DNA from: Cetobacterium sp050033475
GTDB lineage: Bacteria; Fusobacteriota; Fusobacteriia; Fusobacteriales; Fusobacteriaceae
DNA: 64,000 nt
NCBI RefSeq assembly: GCF_050033475.1
Contig: NZ_CP188319.1
Location: 186,001-250,000 of the forward strand
Reading direction: 5' to 3'
In this document: positions 32,056-41,500 of the stretch, one piece after another
Position numbering within the stretch: the stretch's first letter is position 1
Layout: each line of letters begins with the position of its first letter
Notes under the pieces: model-generated
Databases searched by the model: none
Seen by the model: the letters and a program-made list of their open reading frames with translations, nothing else
Told to the model about the DNA's origin: nothing
Position numbers and translations under genes: made by a program

Positions 32056-33639
32056 TTACCAAATATTATCTGCATTTGCTCCATATCCACTAGAAGTTGA
32101 GTAATATTTTGCATCTACTAATTCATTATTATATAGAAGTATATCTCCCTTAGTTGCATTTATAGCTTCTCTTGAAGTTTCATTCTCATCTAAATTATTA
32201 TAAACTTGGCTTTGAGTACTGTCTGTTATATGAAACCCTAAATTTTTATATCTATTTTTTTTATAATCACTTAAAGCATATGTTCTTGCGGCTACAGCTT
32301 GTACTTTCAATGCTTCTAAACCAAAACCTTCTGGCATTTCACTAGGTAACACTTGATATAGATATCTTTCAATATCAATTTCATTTATTAATGTTAATTT
32401 ATGATTATTATTGGCTGATAATCTAATTTCAAAATCTCCTCTATAAGTTGGATAATTAAATTTTCTATGATGTCTTTTTATTGATAGAACTGAAATCATT
32501 GCTTTAGGACATTCTATCTTTATAGGATATCTTGTTTTAGCTTTTAATTTATGATTAACATATATATTTATCATTCCATTTTTACTGATAAAACTAACAA
32601 TATCTCTATTTTTAGTTTCTATGTTTATATATTTATTATGTATTATCATATGTCTTGTTGATGTTAAAACAATTTTTTCATGATCTAAACTTTTAAATCC
32701 TGTAGTCATAATACCTACTCTGATTTTATCCCCTAATCCTGGAACCTTATTCTTATCTATAATTTTTGTTCCCTTATAATATCTTTGTAATACCTCTTTA
32801 TAATTATAACCAAAATTATTTGTTAAATCATAAACTCCCCATTGAGACATTCCAACTCCATGGCCATATCCGCCACCATAAAATTTATATACATTTTTAT
32901 CTTTTTCTATAGCAAAATATGCTGATGGTAAAGAACTTGCTCCTTTACTTATAGGTTTATCTGTATATTTTTCAACTCCTCCCTTAGAGCCATATATATT
33001 TACATATTTTCCACCTAATAATCCTCTAACATTTTGTTCCTTAATAATTAAATAGGTTCCCTTAGAACCTTTTACCATTAATTTAATTATAACTCCAGAT
33101 TTCCCTCTTTCCATTACTCTTATTTCTTTTAAAGTCCCTATTGGATCTTTTCCAACCTTTTTACGAACCCATTGTCCATTTGAGTATGTTAGTATTTCTC
33201 TAGGTCTTTTATCCGCTATTAGTGGTAGATTTCTATTAATTAAAGATGTTAATTCCTTTTCACTTAATGAGAAAGTCCATCTCCAATAATTAGAATTGTC
33301 ACCATAACCTCTAATAGTTAAATCCTTATAAAATTCTAAAAATGTTTTTTTATTCGGCGAATAAAAGAATTCTTTTTTGCCTCTTGTTTCTTTAATTGCC
33401 TTTAAATACTCTATTTCTCTTGATTTTGGAAAATTATCTTGAGGATAACCATATTGTTTATAAAAACTTATTCTCTCTACAGGACTTAATTTTTCATATT
33501 TTTCTTTGAAAGAATTTTCAGATGTATCTTTTACTTCTTCATAAGAAATTTTATTTTGCTCTAATCTTTCTTTTTTTATTTCTTGGCTACTACATCCTAC
33601 TAACATTCCCATCAAAATTATTATAATGCCTTTTTTCAT
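32056..33639 (-). CDS. SpoIID/LytB-domain lipoprotein with circularly permuted domain order
   Basis: A 527-residue lipoprotein (lipobox LVGC, Cys16). SpoIID proteins are peptidoglycan lytic transglycosylases or amidase enhancers. All hallmark segments are here but in swapped order. Residues 105-290 hold what is normally the C-terminal half: WRWTFSLSEKEL, VRGLLG, LPSAYF and YGHGVGMSQWG (258-268), then the YYKGT end. Residues 303-527 hold the normal N-terminal half: DKIRVGI, LPSEMP (431-436, catalytic E434), ALKVQAVAARTYAL, SQVY and YSTSSGYGANADNIW, where the chain stops exactly at the joint where the usual protein continues into the first half. So it looks permuted, not truncated. Expected location: outer or inner membrane, facing the periplasm. 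Confidence 0.85.
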   Translation of the reverse strand: MKKGIIIILMGMLVGCSSQEIKKERLEQNKISYEEVKDTSENSFKEKYEKLSPVERISFYKQYGYPQDNFPKSREIEYLKAIKETRGKKEFFYSPNKKTFLEFYKDLTIRGYGDNSNYWRWTFSLSEKELTSLINRNLPLIADKRPREILTYSNGQWVRKKVGKDPIGTLKEIRVMERGKSGVIIKLMVKGSKGTYLIIKEQNVRGLLGGKYVNIYGSKGGVEKYTDKPISKGASSLPSAYFAIEKDKNVYKFYGGGYGHGVGMSQWGVYDLTNNFGYNYKEVLQRYYKGTKIIDKNKVPGLGDKIRVGIMTTGFKSLDHEKIVLTSTRHMIIHNKYINIETKNRDIVSFISKNGMINIYVNHKLKAKTRYPIKIECPKAMISVLSIKRHHRKFNYPTYRGDFEIRLSANNNHKLTLINEIDIERYLYQVLPSEMPEGFGLEALKVQAVAARTYALSDYKKNRYKNLGFHITDSTQSQVYNNLDENETSREAINATKGDILLYNNELVDAKYYSTSSGYGANADNIW

Positions 33640-33669
33640 ATTACCTCTTTCTTTATAAACTTATATTTT

Positions 33670-34407
33670 TTATATTTCTATTTTATTATCTCTTATATAA
33701 TCTCTTACTTTATTTAATTCTTCCTCTGTATCAACTCCTATAATTTTTTTATCTGTTTCTAAAACTTTTATTTTATAACCATTTTCTAAAACTCTTAATT
33801 GCTCTAAAGATTCTGAATTTTCTAATGGAGTACTTTCCATTTTCACGTACTCAAGAACAAAGCTTCTTTTATAACCGTAAATACCTATATGCTTATAATA
33901 TAACTCTTTATTTTCATATCTTGGATATGGTATTACACTTCTAGAGAAATATAATGCATAATCATTTTTATCTGTAATAACCTTTACTGTATTTGGATTT
34001 TCAATATCTTCTTTGTTTATTAATTTATGTTTCAAAGTTCCCATTACTAATTCTGGTTCTTTCTTAAAAGCATCAATTAATAGATCAATCATACTTGGTT
34101 CAATTAATGGTTCATCCCCTTGGATATTTATAACCACATCATATTCTGTTATTTTTTCACAAACTTCTCCTATTCTGCTTGTTCCATTTATATGATTCTC
34201 TGAAGTTAAAATTACTTCTCCACCAAATTTTTTAACTTCTTCATATATTTTTTCATCATCTGTTGCAATTACAACCTTATCTAATTTTGACTTTAAGGCT
34301 CTTCTATATACCCATTCTATCATTGTATGGCCACATATATCCATTAAAGGTTTACCTCTTAATCTTGTTGATGCATATCTTGCAGGAATAACTCCTAAAA
34401 ATTTCAT
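33670..34407 (-). CDS. kdsB: 3-deoxy-manno-octulosonate cytidylyltransferase
   Basis: A 245-residue CMP-KDO synthetase, activating KDO with CTP for LPS inner-core assembly. The start FLGVIPARYASTRLRGKPL is the nucleotide-binding signature, followed by ATDDEKIYEEVKKFGGEVILTSENHINGTSRIGEV, NIQGDEPLI and YKHIGIYGYKRSFV, all typical of KdsB. Length is standard. It lies 30 nt upstream of the SpoIID-like gene on the same strand, so both may share a message. Divergent from the gene at 34506. Confidence 0.96.
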   Translation of the reverse strand: MKFLGVIPARYASTRLRGKPLMDICGHTMIEWVYRRALKSKLDKVVIATDDEKIYEEVKKFGGEVILTSENHINGTSRIGEVCEKITEYDVVINIQGDEPLIEPSMIDLLIDAFKKEPELVMGTLKHKLINKEDIENPNTVKVITDKNDYALYFSRSVIPYPRYENKELYYKHIGIYGYKRSFVLEYVKMESTPLENSESLEQLRVLENGYKIKVLETDKKIIGVDTEEELNKVRDYIRDNKIEI

Positions 34408-34449
34408 TTTACAACCTCCCTATAAAGATGTAGAATATTACTAAGATGA

Positions 34450-34490
34450 TTATACAAAAATCTACAGATAAAAAAAAGTTTTTTGTATAA
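34450..34490. promoter_or_regulatory. Inverted repeat in the divergent kdsB / 34506 promoter region
   Basis: TTATACAAAAA (34450-34460) and TTTTTGTATAA (34480-34490) are perfect 11-bp inverted arms separated by 19 nt. The left arm overlaps a TATAAT (minus strand) suited to kdsB, the right arm a TATAAA suited to the plus gene, although that one would start very close to its ribosome site. It may be two mirrored promoters or an operator. Confidence 0.4.
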
Positions 34491-34505
34491 ATAAGGGGGT
34501 TTTTT

Positions 34506-35177
34506 ATGCAGACTAAAACAAATGTTGAAGAATTGATTTTTTTTAATCTTTTAAAAGAACTTTTAGTTCCAAATTTAAAAAATGAATCTACAGATGTTTC
34601 TTTTTCATTACAAGATTTACATGAAAAAACTGAAATTGATAAACAACTTATATCGGGGATGATTACAAAATTACAAAATGATGGCTTACTTTCATTTGAT
34701 AAATATGATACTTGCGAAGATGAAATAACTCTTCATTTTGAAAAAACTCATGATAAGATTTTTGAATTTTTACCTCATGATGATTTAGACAATATTTTAA
34801 ATGATATAAATAAATTTATTTTTGAAAATATGCATCTTTTTAATTTTAATATTTCTCATAATATATCTAAAAAATATGCCCTATTAATCAATAATAAATT
34901 AAAAGAAAATCCTAATAGCGATTTAAATTCATTGATTCGCGAAGGAATTAATGAACTTTATTCTCAAAAAGAATTTATAATTAAACTTTCTCAAATTTTA
35001 TATAATATTGCAAAAAATTCTACAAAGGAAAATAAAGAGTTAATTGAAAAAATCATTTATTGCTCTTTTAATCTTCCTATAGATGAAAATCCTTTTATAA
35101 CTACTTTGTTTTTAACTCGAATTAGCTTTGAATTAGAAATTCTAAAATTACAACAGGAAGGAGATATTATTAAATAA
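34506..35177 (+). CDS. Protein of unknown function with a possible winged-helix N-terminus
   Basis: A 223-residue soluble, Lys/Asn/Ile-rich protein I cannot assign to a family. The first 70 residues (FFNLLKELL..., SFSLQDLHEKTEIDKQLISGMITKLQNDGLLSFDKY) look like a winged-helix fold, with the recognition-like helix LISGMITKLQNDGLL. The remainder is helical without a recognised motif. The ribosome site is AAGGGGG. Its stop overlaps the start of a histidine phosphatase gene (TAATG), so the pair is translationally coupled. A role as a regulator is inference only. Confidence 0.7.
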   Translation: MQTKTNVEELIFFNLLKELLVPNLKNESTDVSFSLQDLHEKTEIDKQLISGMITKLQNDGLLSFDKYDTCEDEITLHFEKTHDKIFEFLPHDDLDNILNDINKFIFENMHLFNFNISHNISKKYALLINNKLKENPNSDLNSLIREGINELYSQKEFIIKLSQILYNIAKNSTKENKELIEKIIYCSFNLPIDENPFITTLFLTRISFELEILKLQQEGDIIK

Positions 35178-35791
35178 TGTTAGAAATTTACTTTATAAGA
35201 CACGGACAAACTGAATGGAATACACAGGGAATGATGCAAGGAAGAAATAACTCTCCTCTTACCACCGAAGGTAAAGAACAAGCGAAAAAACTATCTAAAT
35301 ATTTAGAAAATGAAGTTTTTACAGCTTTGTTATCTTCCCCATTAGGAAGAGCTATGGAAACTGCTGAAATTATAAAGGGTAATAGAGATCAATCTATTGA
35401 TACTATTGACGAATTTCAAGAAATTGCAATGGGAAAAGTTGAAGGAATACCTAGAAGTGAATTTGAGATTACGTATCCTGAAGAATTTTTTAATTTTTGG
35501 AATGATGCTTCTAAATATAATCCAAGTATCTTCGAAGGAGAATCTTATGACGATGTTCTTCTTAGAGCAAAAGAAGGATTAAAAAAACTTATCTCCACAT
35601 ATCCTGAAGGAAAAATAATTGTAGTTACTCACGGGGTTATGCTAAAAGCTATTTGTAATGTTGTTTTAAATCACGGAATTGAAGAATTTACAAACCAAGA
35701 AGTTCCTGAAAATACAAGCGTTACAATTGTAAAATATGATAATGAAAATTTTTCTATAGAAAAATTTTCTATGACTGACCATTTAAATTAA
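35177..35791 (+). CDS. Histidine phosphatase family protein (phosphoglycerate mutase-like)
   Basis: A 204-residue member of the histidine phosphatase superfamily. The phosphohistidine motif is IRHGQTEWN (8-16), followed by LTTEGKEQAKKLSKYL, LSSPLGRAMETAEII, the acid residue region FQEIAMGKVEG and the second histidine in VVTHGVMLKAI. Relatives include cofactor-dependent phosphoglycerate mutases, CobC and broad phosphatases. The sequence does not carry enough to choose among them, and no cobalamin genes adjoin it. Coupled to the upstream unknown gene and followed by a terminator. Confidence 0.88.
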   Translation: MLEIYFIRHGQTEWNTQGMMQGRNNSPLTTEGKEQAKKLSKYLENEVFTALLSSPLGRAMETAEIIKGNRDQSIDTIDEFQEIAMGKVEGIPRSEFEITYPEEFFNFWNDASKYNPSIFEGESYDDVLLRAKEGLKKLISTYPEGKIIVVTHGVMLKAICNVVLNHGIEEFTNQEVPENTSVTIVKYDNENFSIEKFSMTDHLN

Positions 35792-35823
35792 AAATTAGGG
35801 AGAAAATTTCTCCCTAATTTTTA
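35791..35823. terminator. Bidirectional terminator between the phosphatase gene and nadD
   Basis: AAAAATTAGGGAG with a small loop and CTCCCTAATTTTT form a long A/T-flanked stem that serves both converging transcripts. The nadD stop lies inside it. Confidence 0.88.
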
Positions 35824-36380
35824 TATAATTTATTATGTTTTATATACTCTAATACTGATTTAGGTAATTCACCTGAAACATCTTCATTATTTTTTATTTT
35901 TTTTCTTAATTCCGTAGAAGATACTTCTATATATGGACTTTCTAAAAAAATTACATTTTTATGATTTAAAGAATTTTTATATCCTTTTCTTCTTAAAATA
36001 ACAACCTTTGAATTATCTAAAATCTCCTGATAATTTTTCCATTTAAAAAAATTTTCTCCAGAATCCTCTCCTATAATTTCAAATAACTCATCATTTTTAT
36101 ATATATTTTTTAATTCCATAAGAGTATCATAAGTATAATTTTCTTTTTTAGAATTTATTTCTATATCTAGCACTTGAATATTATTATCATTACTAAAGGC
36201 TAATTTACACATTTCTAGCCTCTTTTCTCCATCTAATAAATTATTTTCTCTGTGGGAAGGAATTCCTACGGGAATAATTAAAACTTTATCTAATTTTAAA
36301 GCATTTATTACATAGTTAACCACAAAAATATGCCCTTCATGAATTGGGTTAAAACTACCTCCATATATTCCTATTTTCAC
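35814..36380 (-). CDS. nadD: Nicotinate-nucleotide adenylyltransferase
   Basis: A 188-residue NadD enzyme, which adenylylates nicotinate mononucleotide in NAD synthesis. IGIYGGSFNPIHEGHIFVV has the nucleotidyltransferase GxFxPxHxGH signature, and SSTELRKKIKN near the C-terminus is the second ATP-binding motif (ISSTxIR). Length is typical. It is the last gene of the hslU-smc-lpxK operon, overlapping the PTS gene by 1 nt. Confidence 0.93.
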   Translation of the reverse strand: MKIGIYGGSFNPIHEGHIFVVNYVINALKLDKVLIIPVGIPSHRENNLLDGEKRLEMCKLAFSNDNNIQVLDIEINSKKENYTYDTLMELKNIYKNDELFEIIGEDSGENFFKWKNYQEILDNSKVVILRRKGYKNSLNHKNVIFLESPYIEVSSTELRKKIKNNEDVSGELPKSVLEYIKHNKLYKN

Positions 36381-36832
36381 TAATCTAGCTCCGCTATCGC
36401 TTCTATTAGTTCTTTTAAATTAGATGAATCCATTATACTTTCTCTATATTTTTTATTTCTAAAAATTCTTGCTAAAGTTGATAATAATCCTAAATATTCT
36501 TTACTTTGTTCCTTAGGAGCCCCTACTAAAACAACTACTTTTACATATTCCCCATCTAAAGAATTAAAATTAACTGGAGTTTTTAGTAATCCAATTGCTA
36601 CTACTATCTTATCTAAAGATTGAGATCTTGCATGAGGAATAGCTATCCCCATTCCTATTCCTGTACTTCCAACCTTTTCTCTTTCAATAATTTGATTAAA
36701 AAACTCTACTTCATCCCCTAAATAATCTGTATTATCCTTTATAAGATCTACTAATTGTTTTAGGATATCATCCTTGCTACTATCTTTATTATCGATCATA
36801 GTTATTAATTTACTATTAAAATATTCAATCAT
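36380..36832 (-). CDS. ptsN: PTS sugar-transporter EIIA-type protein (PtsN-like)
   Basis: A 150-residue EIIA domain of the fructose/mannitol family, with the phospho-accepting histidine in GMGIAIPHARS (residues near 70-80). VVLVGAPKEQSKEYLGLLSTLARIF is typical of the fold. No EIIB or EIIC is fused or adjacent, so a regulatory role of the PtsN (EIIA-Ntr) kind is more likely than sugar import, though a partner transporter could be elsewhere. Located between an unknown gene (6 nt upstream) and nadD (1-nt overlap). Confidence 0.85.
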   Translation of the reverse strand: MIEYFNSKLITMIDNKDSSKDDILKQLVDLIKDNTDYLGDEVEFFNQIIEREKVGSTGIGMGIAIPHARSQSLDKIVVAIGLLKTPVNFNSLDGEYVKVVVLVGAPKEQSKEYLGLLSTLARIFRNKKYRESIMDSSNLKELIEAIAELD

Positions 36833-36838
36833 AATTCT

Positions 36839-37570
36839 TTACTCCCCTCTAAGAAACAAAGATTTTATTATCTCTCCTTCTATTTCTCTTATATCTTCTT
36901 CTCTTCTAGAACTATTAGACAATTCTTCTTTTAAAATATATAAATAATTTTCTTCCATTGGTAATTCATATTCAGATAGTAGTAATCCATATGAAATAAC
37001 CTTTAGATTAGAAGATTTTCTTGCCTCTTCTATTAAAGTTTTTTTATTTATTTTTTCTATTTTTAAACTATTTTCATAAATTCTAAGATCTGCTCTTTGT
37101 TTAACTAAATAATTTACTACTAAATGCCACACTTCATCAAACCATTGAGTTTCTCCTAAAATCTCTTTTAAACTTAAAACCATTAAAGGCTTTAAAAAAT
37201 CCATATTATCCATTAAAGCTATTTTTGCTAAAGTTTTATAAAATTCATTTCTATCTCTTAGAGCTAATTCTTTTCCATATTTTTTTGCAAACTCTAAGTT
37301 TCCATTAATTATTAGTTTTATTAAATTTTCCTTTAATGTTTCTATAGATAAATTGCTCATTCTATCTATTTTTTTAAATTTTAATCTTTCTACTTTAGAT
37401 ATCTCTGAGCAGATAGTTTTTTCTACTAATTCTTGATTTGTTAAAAAGGCCACTGCTGGCACAGAAAAGTTCATAGCTTTTCTTTTAATTTTTCCTTCTG
37501 AATCCACTGTAAAATATGCTCTTTTATCTAATAATTCCACATTTTTTAGCAGACTTTCTATTTCTTTCAT
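36839..37570 (-). CDS. Protein of unknown function in the lpxK-nadD operon
   Basis: A 243-residue soluble protein with no recognised family motif. It is Leu/Glu/Lys-rich and mostly helical by appearance (NLIKLIINGNLEFAKKYGKELALRDRN..., LMVLSLKEILGETQWFDEVWHLVVNYL). No signal peptide or membrane helix is visible. It starts immediately at the stop of lpxK (no gap) and ends 6 nt before the PTS gene, so it is translated together with an LPS enzyme and a PTS component. The position suggests a conserved operon gene, but any functional link is speculative. Confidence 0.7.
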   Translation of the reverse strand: MKEIESLLKNVELLDKRAYFTVDSEGKIKRKAMNFSVPAVAFLTNQELVEKTICSEISKVERLKFKKIDRMSNLSIETLKENLIKLIINGNLEFAKKYGKELALRDRNEFYKTLAKIALMDNMDFLKPLMVLSLKEILGETQWFDEVWHLVVNYLVKQRADLRIYENSLKIEKINKKTLIEEARKSSNLKVISYGLLLSEYELPMEENYLYILKEELSNSSRREEDIREIEGEIIKSLFLRGE

Positions 37571-38575
37571 TTATTCCTCCATACCCTTTAAACTATTATC
37601 TTCTAACATTGTAAATTCTATTTTTAGAACATATAAATTTTCCATAACTAAATTTTTAGGTAACTTTACTAAGTCCTTCTCTGTAGTTATTATAAAATTT
37701 GCGTTCATATTTTTTGCTCTAGATTTTATTAGTTCTATATCTTTTTCTTTAAAATTATGATGATCTAAAAAATCAACTCTTTCAATATATCCTGGTTTTA
37801 AAGATATAACTGTTTTTTCAAAGTTTAATGGATTTGCCAATCCAGAAAATAATAAAACTCTTTTTCCTTCTAACCAAAATAATGGTTTCGGATTTCCTTT
37901 TAAGTCACAAAGAGATGAAACTCCATGTTTTGCTACAGAAATTGGTTTTAAAAATTTACTTTTAAAAAATCTTTTTAATTTTTCCAAATCTCTTTCTTCT
38001 ATTAAATCAGATTTTGTAATTATAAATTCACTAGCTCTTCTACATCCCTTTTGAAAGTCCTCTCTTAAGGTTCCCTTAGGTAATAAAGCTCCCCAACCAA
38101 ATGGATTTGTAGCATCTATCAAAACAATGTCTCTATTTCTTTTTAATCTCCTATGCTGAAATCCATCATCTAATATAATTGTATCAACTTTGAATTCTTT
38201 TTTTGCTAAAAGACAAGCTTTATATCTATCTTTTCCTACGATTACTGGAACTTTTAAATTTAAAGCATGAAGATATGGTTCATCTCCACTTTCCTTTGTT
38301 GATACCAAAATTTTTTTTCCATCACTAACTATTAAAGGTTCTACTTTTCTTTTTCCTTTATAACCTCTTGAAACAATGGCAACTTTCTTTCCCATTTTTT
38401 CTAATTTTTTAGCAAAAAATTGTACTGCTGGAGTTTTTCCTGTTCCACCTACAGTTATATTTCCAATACATATTATTTCTACACCAGGTACACTATATGT
38501 TTTTAAAATACCCCTATCATATAACCAATTTCTTAAAGAAGTTATAAAAAAATATATAATTGATAAAATTTTCAT
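37571..38575 (-). CDS. lpxK: Tetraacyldisaccharide 4'-kinase
   Basis: A 334-residue inner-membrane-associated kinase that phosphorylates the 4' position of the lipid A disaccharide to give lipid IVA. The start contains an N-terminal membrane-associated helix (ILSIIYFFITSLRNWLYDRG), the unusual P-loop GNITVGGTGKTP near 40-51, DDGFQHRRLKRNRDIVLIDATNPFGWGALLPKGTLRE, and FSGLANPLNFE; these are LpxK hallmarks. It sits between smc (16 nt upstream) and an unknown gene. Confidence 0.95.
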   Translation of the reverse strand: MKILSIIYFFITSLRNWLYDRGILKTYSVPGVEIICIGNITVGGTGKTPAVQFFAKKLEKMGKKVAIVSRGYKGKRKVEPLIVSDGKKILVSTKESGDEPYLHALNLKVPVIVGKDRYKACLLAKKEFKVDTIILDDGFQHRRLKRNRDIVLIDATNPFGWGALLPKGTLREDFQKGCRRASEFIITKSDLIEERDLEKLKRFFKSKFLKPISVAKHGVSSLCDLKGNPKPLFWLEGKRVLLFSGLANPLNFEKTVISLKPGYIERVDFLDHHNFKEKDIELIKSRAKNMNANFIITTEKDLVKLPKNLVMENLYVLKIEFTMLEDNSLKGMEE

Positions 38576-38591
38576 CTGACCCTCTTTTTAT

Positions 38592-41500
38592 CTATAGTTT
38601 TACAGGAACTAATTTAGATATTCCTATTTTTTTATTCATAGTAACTCCATATAGAGAATCTGAAGATCTCATTGTTTCCTTATTATGAGTTATCATTATA
38701 AATTGAGATTTTTCTGTAAATTCTTTTAATTTTGAAATTAATTTTCTTGTATTTTTTTCATCTAAAGCTGCTTCAATTTCATCTAAAAATGCAAATGGAC
38801 TTGGTCTATACATAAAAATTGACATTATAAATGCAACTGCAACCATTGATTTTTCTCCACCTGATAAAAGTGATAGAGATTGCATTTTTTTATTTTTAAA
38901 TTTAACAGAAATTTCAACTCCACAATTTTCGAAATCATCTCCATTTGTCAAAGTTAATTTTCCTTCTGAATTATCTAGAGTCTCTACACACATTCTGTTA
39001 AAATTTTCATTTATCTCAGTATATGCCTTATAAAATCTTTCTTCTATTTTCATAGAAACATCTTTTATTAATTTTCCTAAAGATTTTTCTCCCCTAGTTA
39101 AATCTATTTTTTGATTTATCATAAATTCATATTTTTTATTTACTTCGTCAAATTCTTCAATAGATAGTAGATTTACTGTTTCAAAAGATAATAATTTTAA
39201 TTTAAAATTTTCTAAATCTTTACTTGTATATTTTTCAATATCTTGTAAATCAATTACCTCTATATCTCTTAAGTTGTGTAATTCTTTCTCAATTATTTTT
39301 ATTTTTTCCTCTACATCTTCTAAATCCTTCTTTAATAAATGTACTTTTGACTTATCCTCATAAATTATTTTTTCTATATTCTGAGTTTTTAAAAGCAATT
39401 CTTTCTCTTTAATTTCTAAAGTTTCAATTTCTTTTTTACTATTCAAAAGCTCTTTATTTTCTTTTTCATGTAAGTTACTAATATTAATTAATTCTTTTTC
39501 TATATTATCAGATGTTTTAACTATATTTTCAAGTTCTTTTTTTATTTCTTCTATTCTTATACATATTTTATTATTTTCTTCAGATATATTTTTTATTTCA
39601 AGCTCTTCTTTAAATATTATCTTTTCTATATTCTTAAATTTATCTTTAATATTTAAATATAAAATTTTAGTATCTGAAAATTTATTTTTTTCCAATTCAA
39701 TTTTTTTATTTAATTGATATATTTGATTTTCATCTTCAATCATTAACTCTTTTAAATTCTTTATTAATTCCTCAGTACTATTTTTTATTTGTTCATTTTC
39801 TTCTATTTTTTTACTATATTCCTTATGATAATTTTCTTCTTCAAGAATATCTATTTCTAATACTTTTAATTCCTTATGAATTCTTTCTATTTTTTTCTTT
39901 TGATTATTTTCATCTTCATCAATTTTATTTATTTCTCTTTTTACTTTATCTTTTTCTAAATCACATGATAATAATCTTTCTTCAATATCATTTAATTTTT
40001 CATTAGAAGATTTTAATTTATTTTTTATTTCATTTATATCTAATGAAAGTTTCTCCAGAGTAGTTTTCAATATTTTTATATCTTTTTTTCTTTCAAAAAT
40101 TTGTGATACAGAGGAATTATTTGTATCTCCTCCTGTAATCCGTCCTCTTCCACTTAATAATTCTCCACCTAAGGTAACTATGTTTCCATTAAACTTATTT
40201 TCTTTTAAAATTGATAAACCTATATCTAAATTTTCAACAATTAAAATATTCCCTAGTAAACTTTTTACTATGTTAGAATATTTCTTATCATAGGATATTA
40301 AATCAGATCCTCTTCCCAATATTCCTTCTCTATCTATGTATTCTCTTAATTTACTTTCTTTTATTATATCTAATGGTAAAAATGATGCTCTACCACTTTT
40401 AGATTTTTTTAATTCTTCTATACATTTTTTAGCAACATCACTTGTTTCAACAACAATATCCTGCAAATTTCCTGCTATAGAAGCTTCTATAGCTTTTTCT
40501 AATTTTTCAGGAACTTCTATTAATGATATAAAGGCTCCATGAACTCCTGAGATTTTTTTATTAAGAATCTCTTTAACTCCCTTATAAAAACCTTCATTAG
40601 TTTCTGAGAGTCTTTGTAAAGAGTTATATTTTTCTTTATTTCTTTTTTCTTGAAACTCTAATTCTCTTAATTCCTTACTATAATTATTTATCTCTCTACT
40701 TATAATAGAAATATTCTCTTCATTTTCTGTAATTTCTTTTTCCAAGTCAGAATAGATTTTTTTTATCTTATTTTTTTCAAATAAAATATTTTCATAAATC
40801 TTCTCTTCTTCTTTTTCTTTATCTAATAATTGAATTTTTTCATTTTGAAGATTTTCAATTTTTCCTAAACTACCCTTTAATCTTCTTCCTGAATTTTCTA
40901 TCTCATTTAACAGTTTTAAATTTGTTACTTCTAAATCCATTAACTTATTTTTTTTCGTATCCTTATCAATTATTAAACTATCTCTATTTTTTATAAATCT
41001 ATTTATATTATTTTCAAAATCATTATTTTCTTTATCCAACTTAATTATTTCTTTTTCAATAGATTTTTTCTCTTCAATTAATGATTCTATTTCTTTATTT
41101 TTTTCAATAGTTTTAATTTTTAAATTCTTTTCTATTTCATTCTTATCTTGAAATTCTCTTTTATAACTTTCTTGTCTTTCTTTTAATTTTATTTTTTCTC
41201 TCTCTAATTTTTCAATAGATGTTTTTAACTCTATATTTTTTTCAATAAATTTTTCGACTTCAATTTTCAATTGGTTTTTCTTAAAGGAAACTTGTTCTAA
41301 TATATCTTTATCTTCTTTAACATCATTAACATTTTTCTCTAAATTTTGAAGTAATTGATTTAATCCCTTATCTAAATTACTTTTTTTCTCTTTATTTTCT
41401 TGATTTTCCTTAGTAAATTTATATTTACTAATATTATTTACTTTTTTCTCTAATTCTAAGTATTCCTTAGCCTTTAAGGATTGTTTTTCCATTTTATCTC

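Noticed and set aside
32056..33639. C-terminally truncated SpoIID protein
   Set aside because: The missing C-terminal half is present at the N-terminus, complete with GHGVGMSQWG, so permutation explains the early end better than truncation.
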